DNA of 64,000 bases from a virus. The translations under genes were made by a program, and so were the position numbers. Numbering within the stretch: position 1 is the first letter of the stretch; every line of letters begins with the position of its first letter. Below are positions 31,101 to 40,278 of the stretch, one piece after another. Where the stretch lies: IMG/VR virus record IMGVR_UViG_3300020122_000238, positions 62,001 through 126,000 of that record; one strand, 5' to 3'. The notes beneath the pieces were generated by a model, which had not been told where the DNA came from, searched no databases, and saw only the letters and a list, made by a program, of their open reading frames with translations.

Positions 31101-31680
31101 GGGGGGTGCTGCTCCTGTGGCTCCTCCGCTGCCGAAAGATGCACCTACGGCCAGCCAGCAAGACCAGGTGATCAAGGGTCTCGACGGTACTCAGGACACG
31201 CTGCGTAAGCAGGGCATCGTCATCGACAAGTCCTTCTTGAAGAACAAGATGGGACAGCAGATGGAGGATTCGACACTTGAAGCGCTTCGTCAGGGGCTCT
31301 ACGAGTATTACCTCTACAAGGACCTGAAGCAGGAATCTGTGAGCAAGGCTGTCCAGGGGGGCATCTCCGGACGGGGGCTTGGAGCTGCTCTCGCCGACAA
31401 GCTCGGGCAGGGCATCACGGCAGACACGGCCATCACCCAGCTTTCGGCTAACGCCACGGGAGGCGTTGTCTCGGCCGTGGCCAACGGTATGGCACAACTT
31501 CGCCCTGCTCCTGGGGAAGGCCTGGCGTCGATCGGCGTTGGGGAGAAGATCGTCCCCGCGGGCAGCGGGACGGGGACGCAGAAGATCGTCCTGGAGCTGC
31601 GCGGCGATCTGAAGCGATTTGTTCGAGCAGAGGCCTCGAACACCTTCTATGAGAACGAAGGCGCGAAGAAGAACCGCTGA
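28192..31680 (+). CDS. Tail tape measure protein
   Basis: A 1162-residue protein. Its N-terminal ~190 residues are charged coiled-coil (NKLERSIADINHELERS, KNVEKEIKDWEKLRDAREK). A Gly/Ala/Met-rich hydrophobic region lies at 215-285 (LDIISKIGPMIGMVSGLMVG), and long helical stretches with internal charge patterns follow. A Pro/Ala linker near 975 (VVPGAPGVVGGAAPVAPPLP) leads to a C-terminal domain. These are features of tape measures, which set tail length and help deliver DNA. By the usual ~1.5 A per residue rule the tail would be about 170 nm, if the whole length counts. The stop abuts a convergent minus-strand gene. Confidence 0.85.
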   Translation: MATSLEVLGLRVDLDTKDAKRDMDRLEKAISARTTDLDKGAKKLNKGIEKFAHQYVTVRRTAIPMLKDVTKSYNKLERSIADINHELERSRGKLAASSGESRKNVEKEIKDWEKLRDAREKALDTMTRVKEDLETRIVFDKDEFVDAMKEAGQELYEPIDKLISKDLPGAFESGGKLLGKGVEGVFKGGSWLAKVGGKFGERAGASMMSKGKMSMARGGIMGKLGGAAQVAGGGAMQGVGKLASGLAPLLDIISKIGPMIGMVSGLMVGLVKLFIDAEAAAKDFNKEILATSGSASFLHSNFDNVNAGAEDLGDTLKKIRDQASSLDNMSWGINKDTHKAVLSSLTAEGVSLRRLNDDFEATSKSSKEAAGYAKSFGSTVQMAVAYSRNLGVSLSDIGNLQAEMMTDMGMGLKSVELNFTQMSRAAEDGGIASNKFFGIIRGVSADLALYNTRMEDAVKILGLLGKVMSPRNAQKFMQTATQALKGMGRVERLKTNLLGGGKMGGMVEKDLDRKSKDVSGKIAEAGGKAGYSREDLMTKPIKELMQGVSKEAQGTLHEAISEMRMDAKANKKGVFGSSVAGRNLGPGAALQSMKSALNIGGSGKLRDRRGDLGTEMLADANGISEDQLAQMAKFEEAIDEQRDELKADLKAGGDKQAAAMKRLDKAGVAASDIDTAGYDDILATLDQSEQDALKDGAKQIDYAKETGKFQSSLIDKMGNIAEFLMNQIYTVLTGIWDVLVDSVFGSDAKRKERDLAKNVKDSKDSDMSNALGAAGGDAYKFRGSLMQSEGMKKLLSAMSGGTQAGQAAKTTLINAASQEELAAALKDAGISMDKMGDAYQDALYGGAEKRSALLERTKGMSGGGRDLEYKKAREAAGTTGWRSGADNDLGDPEMKAALGQLSQEDLTNVLGKLGWELDPAKLAKLFPELKTQAGVGLSDKGSSSSAETTAETPSSAVIGPPVVPGAPGVVGGAAPVAPPLPKDAPTASQQDQVIKGLDGTQDTLRKQGIVIDKSFLKNKMGQQMEDSTLEALRQGLYEYYLYKDLKQESVSKAVQGGISGRGLGAALADKLGQGITADTAITQLSANATGGVVSAVANGMAQLRPAPGEGLASIGVGEKIVPAGSGTGTQKIVLELRGDLKRFVRAEASNTFYENEGAKKNR

Positions 31681-31923
31681 TCAGGAATCTTCACGATCAA
31701 CAACCGGGAAGTCAGGCACACTTTCGACAAGGAACGTCCTCTGGGGCCCCGCGTAATAATCCCTTCTGTTTCGAAGAGGCCACGTAGGGGGTACCCGGCG
31801 CTGGATCCCCAACGAAGGCAGCGTGAAGGCTGCTATTGCACGCGAGATTGTATCTTGTGGAGTCTCTTTGGGCCGAGGAGGGAAGACCCACAAGGCCCAG
31901 TAGGATTCCAGGTCATCATCCAT
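31681..31923 (-). CDS. Small hypothetical protein (minus strand)
   Basis: An 80-residue protein (MDDDLESYWALWVFPPRPKE then DTISRAIAAFTLPSLGIQRR) whose stop is adjacent to the tape-measure stop on the other strand (TGATCA). Upstream on its own strand is TGTATAGGTGCCCC directly before the ATG, the same pattern seen before plus-strand accessory genes. It is the only gene in the gap between tape measure and baseplate genes. Function unknown; the shared start pattern is the main support. Confidence 0.5.
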   Translation of the reverse strand: MDDDLESYWALWVFPPRPKETPQDTISRAIAAFTLPSLGIQRRVPPTWPLRNRRDYYAGPQRTFLVESVPDFPVVDREDS

Positions 31924-31931
31924 GGGGCACC

Positions 31932-31937
31932 TATACA
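31932..31937 (-). promoter_or_regulatory. TGTATA promoter-like element (minus strand)
   Basis: On the minus strand TTGGTGTATA precedes the ATG by 8 nt (GGTGCCCC), without a ribosome site. It parallels the elements before 10979 and 15036. Confidence 0.35.
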
Positions 31938-31951
31938 CCAACTAGGGGTAG

Positions 31952-32599
31952 ATGCCTCGGATCCCGTCCGCCAACATCACCGACCTCCCGCTCCTCGATG
32001 CTCCGAGCGAGAACGTTGGCTACAGCCATCCAGCGGAGAAGCGCAAGGGGTCGATCCCCATGGCCTTCCAGGTGACGAGCCCGTTCAACCGTCACCTGGC
32101 GCTGCTCCCCCATGCGCTGGTCCTCCACGTCAACCCCGCGAACATGGCCTTCACCCACAACAAGAAGGTCGAGAAGATCCAAACGCGAGGGGGGTACGTC
32201 GAGCAACACTGGGGGGATGAGCTGGAGGAAATCTCCTGTGATGGCTCGACGGGGGCCTTCATGAATCTCTACACGGGGCTCTCCAGCGTCGTCCGGCAAC
32301 AGACCATTGCCTGGGATCGCTACCGGGACCTCTACGACCTCTACCACAACAACGGGTCGGTCTATGACCCGGCGGGCAACATCGTCCTCCAGGGCAACAT
32401 CATGCTCCTCTTTGATCGAGGGGTCTACATCGGCAGCTTTCGATCTTTCGATGTGGAAGAGACCGATGCCGCTCCGTTCTCCTTCGCCTTGAACTGGACC
32501 TTCAAAGTGGAAGAGACCTTGCTCCAGATTCCCACGGGGCAAGTACCTCGAATGGGAGGATCCTTCTTCCAGAGTCAAAACTCTGCTCGGGGGCAATGA
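31952..32599 (+). CDS. Baseplate/tail-tip structural protein
   Basis: A 215-residue beta-rich protein. The core reads ALVLHVNPANMAF, GGYVEQHWGDELEEISCDGS, DRYRDLYDLYHNNGSVYDP, IMLLFDRGVYIGSFRSFDVEETDAAPFSF and FALNWTFKVEE. The same order of motifs (VNP, EHWGEQ, LYRNNG, IYIGSFDSFNV, PFTLEYSFSF) occurs at the C-terminus of the next protein, so the two share a domain of about 180 residues. Position after the tape measure and before the hub fits a small tail-tip or baseplate hub component. The exact family is not certain. Confidence 0.65.
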   Translation: MPRIPSANITDLPLLDAPSENVGYSHPAEKRKGSIPMAFQVTSPFNRHLALLPHALVLHVNPANMAFTHNKKVEKIQTRGGYVEQHWGDELEEISCDGSTGAFMNLYTGLSSVVRQQTIAWDRYRDLYDLYHNNGSVYDPAGNIVLQGNIMLLFDRGVYIGSFRSFDVEETDAAPFSFALNWTFKVEETLLQIPTGQVPRMGGSFFQSQNSARGQ

Positions 32600-34263
32600 C
32601 CATGGCAAACGAGAACAGCATTGCGAAGCAGATTGAGCAGTCGGCGGACTATCACCCGCCGAACATCTACAACCTGCTTTCCTGGTTCTCCTCGCTCAGC
32701 ACCACATCAGACTACCTGTCCGCGGAGTACATTCCTCTCTCGCAGATCCCTTTTGCTGCGAAGAACCTGAAGCCCTTCATCATCGGAGTCCTACCCCCTT
32801 CGGCGAACGTGACGGGTAGGAACCTAGATCGATCCTCCTCTCTTTCTTCGATTCTAGGGACGCCCGCGGGGTCTCCAAGTACAACAGGGGGCTCCAATGC
32901 GGGCTTCAACCAGGATGCCAGAGCTAGGGCCCTGGAGCGAGCACAGGGGTACGTGGGACTCAACACGAGTGCTACAAATAGTGAACGCTATCTGAATCTC
33001 CTCGCAGATCCCGCCATTGACCCTCATTCAACGGCGGTTGCTCTTTCGGAACAAGCTTCTTGTGCTCCGACGGTGCGAGGATGGCTACGAGAATTGGGTC
33101 TCACAGAGCCTGAGTTGACGAACCCTTACAAGTGGAGCATGGCTCCAGCCGACGTTCTGGCAATCGCTGGTCGGAAGGGCGCTCGTATAGACATGAATGG
33201 GAAGTTCTCCACAATGCCAAAACCTGGAGATATTTTCTACGTTACGGGTAAAAGTCAACACATGGCCATCATCGAGAACATCATCTCGGGGGATGTCGCA
33301 TCAGGGAAGTTCACGGCTCAAGATATCAGTGGGGGACAAACTGTGGGTGGTTTGCCTGGTATCGATCGAGCAACTCGGACGTGGATTCGACAGGAAGACG
33401 GATCTTGGACTGTCCAGCGTAGTGGGGGCAAGGACATTGTAGGGGGTGAGGGCCTACATCTGTTCGCCCTCGTCAACCTGGACAAAATGCTTTCGGGAGT
33501 GGAAGTCGATGCTTCAGCTCGTCCTGTCAATTCTGACTTTGTAGTGAATTGGCAAGGGCCTGGTAGTGCATCGGCACAGGTGGCGTCCAAGGAGACCTCG
33601 AAGACTGCGAACACGTCTCTCGATACGTCGGGCTTGGGGCAGAAGTTCCAAGACGTGCAGAGAGCCGCTGCCAAAGCAGTCAAGCTGGCCATCGACCAGA
33701 TGGCCAACACACCTCCCCTACGGATGTTGGTCAACCCAGCATCCTTCAAGGTCTCTTCTGAAAAGGTTGTCTCAGACGGGAACTGGGGTAGGAACGGGCC
33801 CATCATCGAGCACTGGGGGGAGCAGCAAGACAAGGTCGAGGGCTCCGGGAAGCTCGCGGGGTTCTACGCAATCGATGCGAACGGGGGATCCCTTGGGAGC
33901 GTGAGCAACAGTCCCGGGCTCACTCGCATGGCTCGGAACTTCTCTCTCTCCTACCAGAACTTCCTATCCCTCTGGCTCTTGTACCGCAACAATGGGGGGG
34001 TGTGGCTTCCGGATGCTACGTCTACCCAGACGCAGAAGACCACCAATCTTGCCCTTGTGGGGTCGATCTACGTCTTCTACGACAACATCATCTACATCGG
34101 GTCGTTCGATTCCTTCAACGTCACCGAGTCCGATCTGAGCCCCTTCACGCTGGAGTACAGCTTCTCGTTCAGCGTGAGAGCCACCTACCTCCTCGATCAA
34201 ACAGACCCCCACTTCACGTACGGGGCCCCGAAGTCATTTCCCTTGGGGACGCCTTCGGTGTAG
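32596..34263 (+). CDS. Tail-tip protein with CHAP-like peptidase domain
   Basis: A 555-residue protein. After a Ser/Gly-rich N-terminus, residues ~145-300 resemble a CHAP-type amidase/endopeptidase: a Cys in SEQASCAPTVRGWLRELG, then MPKPGDIFYV and a His in SQHMAIIENI. CHAP enzymes cut peptidoglycan, here presumably during DNA entry. Residues ~370-555 repeat the structural domain of the preceding protein (MLVNPASF, IEHWGEQ, YIGSFDSFNV). It overlaps the preceding gene by 4 bp. The catalytic assignment rests on the Cys/His spacing and nearby sequence. Confidence 0.6.
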   Translation: MTMANENSIAKQIEQSADYHPPNIYNLLSWFSSLSTTSDYLSAEYIPLSQIPFAAKNLKPFIIGVLPPSANVTGRNLDRSSSLSSILGTPAGSPSTTGGSNAGFNQDARARALERAQGYVGLNTSATNSERYLNLLADPAIDPHSTAVALSEQASCAPTVRGWLRELGLTEPELTNPYKWSMAPADVLAIAGRKGARIDMNGKFSTMPKPGDIFYVTGKSQHMAIIENIISGDVASGKFTAQDISGGQTVGGLPGIDRATRTWIRQEDGSWTVQRSGGKDIVGGEGLHLFALVNLDKMLSGVEVDASARPVNSDFVVNWQGPGSASAQVASKETSKTANTSLDTSGLGQKFQDVQRAAAKAVKLAIDQMANTPPLRMLVNPASFKVSSEKVVSDGNWGRNGPIIEHWGEQQDKVEGSGKLAGFYAIDANGGSLGSVSNSPGLTRMARNFSLSYQNFLSLWLLYRNNGGVWLPDATSTQTQKTTNLALVGSIYVFYDNIIYIGSFDSFNVTESDLSPFTLEYSFSFSVRATYLLDQTDPHFTYGAPKSFPLGTPSV

Positions 34264-34272
34264 GAAGAAGAA

Positions 34273-37200
34273 ATGCCGCGAGGTCCTTTTCAGGGTACGT
34301 ACCAGGGGGGAGTTCGACCCACCGTTGTGATGGGGCCCGATGCGGTCGTCTACATCAACGGTGAGACGGATATCGTCGGCTGCCCGAGTTGTCGGAAGAG
34401 ATTCGACTGGAACAAGTACATCACGTCAATTCAGACCGATTTGAGTGTTGACGGCGCTCCTGGATCGGCGACGATCTCCCTCTCGATTCCTCGGCACTCG
34501 GTCGACGACTTCTACTTCGACGGCAACCCCATCATCACGGAAATGATGGAGGTCGAGATTTACAAGAAGGGATTCTATCTCGTTGAGGGGGTACCTCAGT
34601 ACTACCCGACCTTCTGGGGGATCATCACAGAGGTCTCCGATTCGTATTCCGGCGGCGAGCACACCGTAAGTCTACACTGCTCCGATATCCTCAAGTGGTG
34701 GGAGCTGTGTAAGATGAACATCAACCCGGCGTTCACGGCCGCTGCCGGGCAGTCGGGCCGGTCTCTTTTCGGCAACGTCTTCTTCGGGATGAATCCCTAC
34801 GACGTCATCTGGACGTTGGCGCAGTCCTCCTTTGGGGACGTCGTCATCGGGACAGGGTCTCTGATCAGCCTCTACAAGGAGCAAGGAGGGCAGAAGCAAG
34901 TCTTCGATTCAGCTCTCTCGGACATCATGCTCTACTGGGAGGAGCGCTTCTCCAGGATCCGCTCGAAGCTGGTTCTCTACGGAGTCAACGGAGTCGCTGT
35001 TCGAGGGGACTCCCTCTATGAGGCCTACCGGGCTGGCAAGAAGGGTACGGTGGGCAAGCCCTTCGCCTCACAGGCTGTCCGGACAGCCAACGGCGGGGCT
35101 GACGGTGGGCAGATGGTCTTTGACCCGACGGACCCCAGCGTCGTGGCTTTCCGTACGCAATTCCAGAATGCAGGGCAGGTCAACTTCTGGCAGTCCGAAT
35201 ACCAGACGAAGTTGGAGCTGGCGACCGCGGCGAAAGAAGCGATTGGCTTCGAGTTCTACATGGACTCGGATGGATCCATCGTCTTCAAACCCCCCTTCTA
35301 CAACCTTGATGTCTTGAGCAACAAGCCTCTGTCCTGGATCCAGGACATTGATATCATCGATTGGGACCTATCTGACTCTGAATCTGAGGTGATCACCCAG
35401 GTTCAGATGCAGGGTGCTTTTGGGGGTTCCGTCGATTACGGGATGCCTCAAGAGGTGACCCCGTTCACCTCTGTCACGGACTACCACCTTCTCCGGAAGT
35501 ACGGTTGGCGTACGCACACGTACAATTCGGAGTTTTTGGGGGATCCTCAGCTCATGTTCTACCATGGGCTCGATATCCTCGATCGCCTTAATTCAAAGAG
35601 GCATCGAGCATCCGTGACTATCCCTATGCGGCCTGAGCTGCGTTTGGGGTTCCCTATCTATCTTGCCCCCAAGGATCAGATTTGGTATATCACAGGCATC
35701 TCGCACAATATTCAATTTGGGGGTCGAGCCACAACAACTCTCACGCTGACTGCGAAGAGGGGTAAGTTCTTCGCTCCGAGGGGTATTGGCTCGATTGAGA
35801 TGACGGGGTGGAAGGACTCTAGCGGTGGGAAAAATCCGCCTGCTGTTGGCAAAACGATCCTGCCCTACACCTCGAAGCAGCTCTCGAAGGGTGGCGCCTT
35901 CAACCTCAAGATTGGGGAAGCCGCACAGCTTCCGCCCAATGTCGCTTCAGCACAAGGGGTCACGAAAGACAATCCCTACGCAATTCTGGAGTTGTTTCAC
36001 CCCAAGACCCATCGACGGGTTGGTTACCCCAACGTGATCATGGCGTACACCCGCCCGTTCTCTCCGTCGCCTGACGACCTGACGAAGAACAAGGGGCAGA
36101 AGAAGGCGGGGTACAACCCGTACACGGACAAGAGCGTCAAGCCGAAGATCGAGCAGACGGCGAAAGCTCTCTCGGACTACCTCGACAAGGCCTTGGTGAA
36201 TGGCGACGAGGACCGGCTTCGGGAGAAGCACCTGACGAACCGATACCAGTATGGGCTCAACTCGGCTGGCGTCTACGTCTACGCGCACGACAAGAGCAAG
36301 GTGATCGGGGAGATTGTCCTTCTTCCCACGAAGAACTTGACGGTTTCCCCCGAATCCAAGACGAAGACCTTCCCTGGCTCGACGGCGATGATTCGTCCTG
36401 TGTCCGATGAGCGCGGTTTCGAGGTCATCGGACACTTCAGGTATGGGCGTGGGGTGTCTCTTCGGGATGGGAGCTTGGTCGCTTCTGGGGGCGTAAATGA
36501 GAAGGCCAACGTGGACCTTCAGCTTGCGCTCTCGGGGGACCTCTTCGCGTCCTTGAATGCCCAATCCCAGGGGCTCACTTCAGTCGTTACGGTATACGCC
36601 AGTCCGGCTGATGCAGTAGCGAGGCTTCAGCCTGAAGACCTTCAGACTTCGGGCATCGTGAACCCGGACACCAAGCAGGCGGAGTTCACGAACACGGGGA
36701 CCAACTTCGTGGACTCCGCTCCCTTGGGCTCCCCCGAGCAGGTTGGTGTGCCCGCCAGTGTCGAAGCTGGCCAGCTCTCCAAGGCGCTCACCTTGGCAGA
36801 GCTGACGCTGTCCAAAGACGTGACGCTCCCTGATGACAAGTGCGCTTGTGTCCTCGGGCGATCTGACCTTGCATTCATTGCTGTGGGCTACCAGGTCAAG
36901 ATCCTGAATGGGGCGGCACCTGACAACAACAGCCTTCTCCAACCGGGAACGGATGGAGTGTCTTTCTTCGGGGACCAGGGGCTCACGAATCTGGGAGGTC
37001 CTGTGTCTACCGACTTGGCTGTCCAGAGTCCTGCGGAAGTGGCAACCAAGGTCGACACGTTCCTCTACACGCTCTACCAAGCTCTCGATGCTCCCCACCA
37101 AGAATACGAGAAGGCCCTCCGGGGGGACATCCTCACCGAACAGCAAGATTCAGGGTTGGGGCCTTTCGGTCCCAACCCTATCTCGGATTTCAACCCACCC

Positions 37201-37512
37201 TTCTCCAGTCCGAATCGTGCTGAGCTGGGTGACCCGGAAGCCATTGCCAACCAGGTCAACTCGTCTTCGGCGAGCCTTGCATCGAACTGGCAGAATTTCG
37301 GGGACAAGCTCCGTGCTGGGGCGGAGAAAGCGCAGCTCCAGGGGGATATTCAGAGGGCCAAGGGCGAGATCGCCAATCTAAAGGCAGAGCTTGGGGCTTT
37401 GCCTTCGGGCACGCCTCAAATCATGATCCAACAGATCCAAGACCAGATCGGGAAGCTCCAGCAAGAAATCATGCAGGACCAGCTCAAGATCGCTTCTCTT
37501 GCGGCAGTGTGA
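34273..37512 (+). CDS. Baseplate hub protein (putative gp27/gp44-like)
   Basis: A 1079-residue protein. The N-terminal part has a CPSCRKRF zinc-like pair (~37) followed by ITSIQTDLSVDGAPGSATISLSIP and an FWGIITEVSDSYSGGEHTVSLHCSD segment, typical of hub proteins built from two similar beta domains that bind tube and spike. A later LRLGFPIYLAPKDQIWYITGISHNIQFGG segment matches the usual hub ending near residue 480. The remaining ~550 residues are extra, with a C-terminal coiled coil (QRAKGEIANLKAELGAL, QIQDQIGKLQQEI). The gene order hub then spike agrees with other contractile systems. Confidence 0.7.
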   Translation: MPRGPFQGTYQGGVRPTVVMGPDAVVYINGETDIVGCPSCRKRFDWNKYITSIQTDLSVDGAPGSATISLSIPRHSVDDFYFDGNPIITEMMEVEIYKKGFYLVEGVPQYYPTFWGIITEVSDSYSGGEHTVSLHCSDILKWWELCKMNINPAFTAAAGQSGRSLFGNVFFGMNPYDVIWTLAQSSFGDVVIGTGSLISLYKEQGGQKQVFDSALSDIMLYWEERFSRIRSKLVLYGVNGVAVRGDSLYEAYRAGKKGTVGKPFASQAVRTANGGADGGQMVFDPTDPSVVAFRTQFQNAGQVNFWQSEYQTKLELATAAKEAIGFEFYMDSDGSIVFKPPFYNLDVLSNKPLSWIQDIDIIDWDLSDSESEVITQVQMQGAFGGSVDYGMPQEVTPFTSVTDYHLLRKYGWRTHTYNSEFLGDPQLMFYHGLDILDRLNSKRHRASVTIPMRPELRLGFPIYLAPKDQIWYITGISHNIQFGGRATTTLTLTAKRGKFFAPRGIGSIEMTGWKDSSGGKNPPAVGKTILPYTSKQLSKGGAFNLKIGEAAQLPPNVASAQGVTKDNPYAILELFHPKTHRRVGYPNVIMAYTRPFSPSPDDLTKNKGQKKAGYNPYTDKSVKPKIEQTAKALSDYLDKALVNGDEDRLREKHLTNRYQYGLNSAGVYVYAHDKSKVIGEIVLLPTKNLTVSPESKTKTFPGSTAMIRPVSDERGFEVIGHFRYGRGVSLRDGSLVASGGVNEKANVDLQLALSGDLFASLNAQSQGLTSVVTVYASPADAVARLQPEDLQTSGIVNPDTKQAEFTNTGTNFVDSAPLGSPEQVGVPASVEAGQLSKALTLAELTLSKDVTLPDDKCACVLGRSDLAFIAVGYQVKILNGAAPDNNSLLQPGTDGVSFFGDQGLTNLGGPVSTDLAVQSPAEVATKVDTFLYTLYQALDAPHQEYEKALRGDILTEQQDSGLGPFGPNPISDFNPPFSSPNRAELGDPEAIANQVNSSSASLASNWQNFGDKLRAGAEKAQLQGDIQRAKGEIANLKAELGALPSGTPQIMIQQIQDQIGKLQQEIMQDQLKIASLAAV

Positions 37513-37515
37513 TCC

Positions 37516-39699
37516 ATGGGAAACGGCGACTACAACCCCAAGCGGCCTATCGGCTCAACCCCTGGCATGGGGTTCGCGGACAAGGCCAACCCGCTCGGCC
37601 TCAAGGTGGGCATCATCACTCGTGTCGACGAGCTGAACCTGAAGGCCGATGTGAAGATTCTCACGGGGGGAGGGGACCGCTTCGAGGTGGACCTTACCCA
37701 GGCTATGGCGGGCCCGCGGAGCTTCTGGGGGGGCATTCCTGAGCTGAACTCCTTGGTGGTCATCGGCTACCGGCAGAAGCACAAGCAGCTCACAGAAGCG
37801 ATGATCCTCGGCTACATCCCGGTGGGGAATCGTAGCGGTCTGAGGTTCGATCCGTTCGCCCCCGAGGACCCTTCCAACATCGCTCCGGAGGATGCGGCTC
37901 TCTACAAGAAAGTCATCGGGAACACCATTCGGCACAAGCGCCTGAAGATGAGCCCTGGCGATGTGGGCGGTATGAGTTCCGAGGGCGCGGAGCTGGTTCT
38001 CTCTCGGGACATCCGGATGTCCAATCGAGCAGGGGACCTCTTCGAGCTTCGAGACGCGGAACGCTCGATCGTGGCTCAGTCGATTCACAGGGTTGAGAGC
38101 GAAGCGGGTGTCAAGAGGCTCTCGGGACCTATCCGAAGGGGCGCCTTCTTCTTGCCTCCGGACATCTTCCAATCGGGGGGCAACATCCTCAAGAGCGAGA
38201 CGGATCGTTACTTCGGGCGGGACGAGCTGCAAGCTGCGGGACCCGGAACGGCTGGCTTCGCGACGAAGTATTCCAACGCCAGCGGGCAGGTCCTCGACGT
38301 CTTCAACAACACGGCCGAGTTCCCTCCGGTCATGTACACGAACGGCCGCCAGGTCCACTACGCGGCCACCATCCCCGCGACGAGCGTCGAGGACTCCGAG
38401 GAAGGAGCCCCCGAGGCCTTCACGGAGTATCGCATCGAGATGGCACACACGTCAGATCTCTCCCAGGATGTCTTGGGTGAGATCGACGGGTTCGCAATGA
38501 ATCCCCGTCGGATCTACATCGAGCAGGTCTTGGGTACGACGGTGGGCAACGATCCTTCCGACGGGATGGGGATGCGGCAGTACGCGCGGATCCTTCGTCC
38601 CAAGCTCTTCGACGACTTCGGGCAGACCGGGCCGGGGACGTTCGCCATGGAGGCTATCCCGCGTTCCCCATTGGAGCCGGATGTCGAGTCGCTGACGACC
38701 GCGGGTGCCTACCTCTTCAAGATCCAACCGCCTATTTCGGATACCGAGGGAGACCCCTTTGCCCTTGCGATCCAGAAACAGGGAAAGGTGCTGCTCAACA
38801 TCCCGGGAAGTCGGGTCGATCGCTACCCCCGCGAGAAGAACATCTCGGCGGAGGTCAACATGGGTGGGGCCCTCAAGATGTTCTTGGGCTCCTCGGCTCC
38901 CGACAACGTCTCGCTCTACCTCTCAGCTCAAGGGGGCATCAAGGCCGACCTTGGGCACAACAGCGATTCGGGGAACGCGATCGACGTCACCTATCACTGC
39001 GGCGTAAACCAGACGTTCTTGGGGTCTCAGAACGAGGACAACCTAGCCACCCAGCAAGACATTCAAGGCAATGCCTCGATCGTCTGCTCAGGAGACTACA
39101 TCCTGAGCACGAAGGGGTCGATCAACGCGACATCTAACGGGGCTTGGGCTATACAGGCCGACCAGGTCAACATCAACGGAATCAACGGCGCGACTCTGAA
39201 CTGTGGGGGCTACAACGTCCTCGTCTCGGGGAAGACGCAGTACAACTACGCGCTCGCAGTGCTGGAGACCGTTGTTCTTGGGGGGTACGTCAAAACTGTC
39301 CTGGCGGGGGCTCTGATTCAGAACGTGGCTGCGGGTGCTGTCACCTACAACACTCTGGCTGGGGCCACCCTCTTCAACAACCCCGCAGGAGCTTTCAGCA
39401 TCACTGTGGGAACGGGGGCTGTGGCCATCACCACGGCGAGCGGGGCAGTCACCTTGTCGACGGGAGCTGGGGCTATCGCGCTCACCGCGGGAGCTGGGGC
39501 TATCGCCATCACTGCCGGGCTGGCCATCAACTTGACGGCTACCATCATCTCGCTGATCTCCCCTCAGATTCTACTTGGGGGTCCACCCGCTGTTTTGGGG
39601 GTCTCCCGAGGGATTCCGATGATGCCACCAGGGGTTCCGTCTCTCGACTGGATTACAGGGATCCCTCTTCAGGGCAGCGCCATGGTCAGGTCCATCTAG
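37516..39699 (+). CDS. Baseplate spike protein (gp5/VgrG-like beta-helix)
   Basis: A 727-residue protein. Residues ~1-110 look like an OB-fold (GLKVGIITRVDELNLKADVKI, GGIPELNSLVVIGYRQ). A middle region has QGKVLLNIPGSRVDRYP and SAEVNMGGALKMFLG. The C-terminal ~200 residues are short alternating Gly/Ala/hydrophobic repeats (SGAVTLSTGAGAIALTAGAG), typical of a trimeric beta-helix needle. Such spikes pierce the outer membrane when the sheath contracts. The end (PPGVPSLDWITGIPLQGSAMV) leaves the helix and may bind a tip protein. It directly follows the hub gene. Confidence 0.8.
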   Translation: MGNGDYNPKRPIGSTPGMGFADKANPLGLKVGIITRVDELNLKADVKILTGGGDRFEVDLTQAMAGPRSFWGGIPELNSLVVIGYRQKHKQLTEAMILGYIPVGNRSGLRFDPFAPEDPSNIAPEDAALYKKVIGNTIRHKRLKMSPGDVGGMSSEGAELVLSRDIRMSNRAGDLFELRDAERSIVAQSIHRVESEAGVKRLSGPIRRGAFFLPPDIFQSGGNILKSETDRYFGRDELQAAGPGTAGFATKYSNASGQVLDVFNNTAEFPPVMYTNGRQVHYAATIPATSVEDSEEGAPEAFTEYRIEMAHTSDLSQDVLGEIDGFAMNPRRIYIEQVLGTTVGNDPSDGMGMRQYARILRPKLFDDFGQTGPGTFAMEAIPRSPLEPDVESLTTAGAYLFKIQPPISDTEGDPFALAIQKQGKVLLNIPGSRVDRYPREKNISAEVNMGGALKMFLGSSAPDNVSLYLSAQGGIKADLGHNSDSGNAIDVTYHCGVNQTFLGSQNEDNLATQQDIQGNASIVCSGDYILSTKGSINATSNGAWAIQADQVNINGINGATLNCGGYNVLVSGKTQYNYALAVLETVVLGGYVKTVLAGALIQNVAAGAVTYNTLAGATLFNNPAGAFSITVGTGAVAITTASGAVTLSTGAGAIALTAGAGAIAITAGLAINLTATIISLISPQILLGGPPAVLGVSRGIPMMPPGVPSLDWITGIPLQGSAMVRSI

Positions 39700-40269
39700 A
39701 TGCCTTTTCCAATGCCTGTGGTTGTAGGCTTGGTGGCGGCGAATCTCCTGTCAGGGGGGATCATTGGACCAGCCGTTCCCGTTCTAGCAAACGGTATTGC
39801 TACGGGCATCATTACCTGGGTGCCCACAGTCTTGGTCGTCACAGTGGATGTAGGGGCATCGGGGGTGGGTTCGGGTCAACTTCCATTTGTGGCTCCCTTG
39901 GGAGTGTTGATTCCTGCAATGCTCGCGAGCTTTGCGGCGAACCAGATGCTCGGACCTATGGCTCCCCTGGAAGCTTTGGCTTTGGCCAAAGGGGTCAGTG
40001 CTGCCCTTTCTCTTGGAATCTTGAAGACAACGCATGCTGGTGTAGGGTCAGGGACAGGAGTCGTACGTCTCATTGCCCCCCCCGCGTTCCCTTTTCTCTC
40101 GTCGGCGTTCAAGTCTTCGGGTATGAAGGGGGTCACCGCTGAGAAAAAGGCGAAAGCCATCTCGGACGCACTTCTGATTGCATTCGCTATTTTCACGGTC
40201 CCCATTCCAATTGTAGGCCCCGTCGGGCCTACTCCCGGGTCTGGTTCAGGGATCGGCAATATTATCTGA
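39700..40269 (+). CDS. Hydrophobic Gly/Pro-rich protein after the spike
   Basis: A 189-residue protein starting one base after the spike stop codon. It is rich in Gly, Ala, Pro and Val with hydrophobic stretches (VVVGLVAANLLSGGIIGPAV, LIAFAIFTVPIPIVGPVGP). This could mean membrane insertion, or a tightly packed tip or PAAR-like protein, since PAAR-type spike tips are also Gly/Pro-rich and encoded here. The usual PAAR metal-binding residues are not evident. Role inferred from position only. Confidence 0.55.
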   Translation: MPFPMPVVVGLVAANLLSGGIIGPAVPVLANGIATGIITWVPTVLVVTVDVGASGVGSGQLPFVAPLGVLIPAMLASFAANQMLGPMAPLEALALAKGVSAALSLGILKTTHAGVGSGTGVVRLIAPPAFPFLSSAFKSSGMKGVTAEKKAKAISDALLIAFAIFTVPIPIVGPVGPTPGSGSGIGNII

Positions 40270-40278
40270 ACATACATC

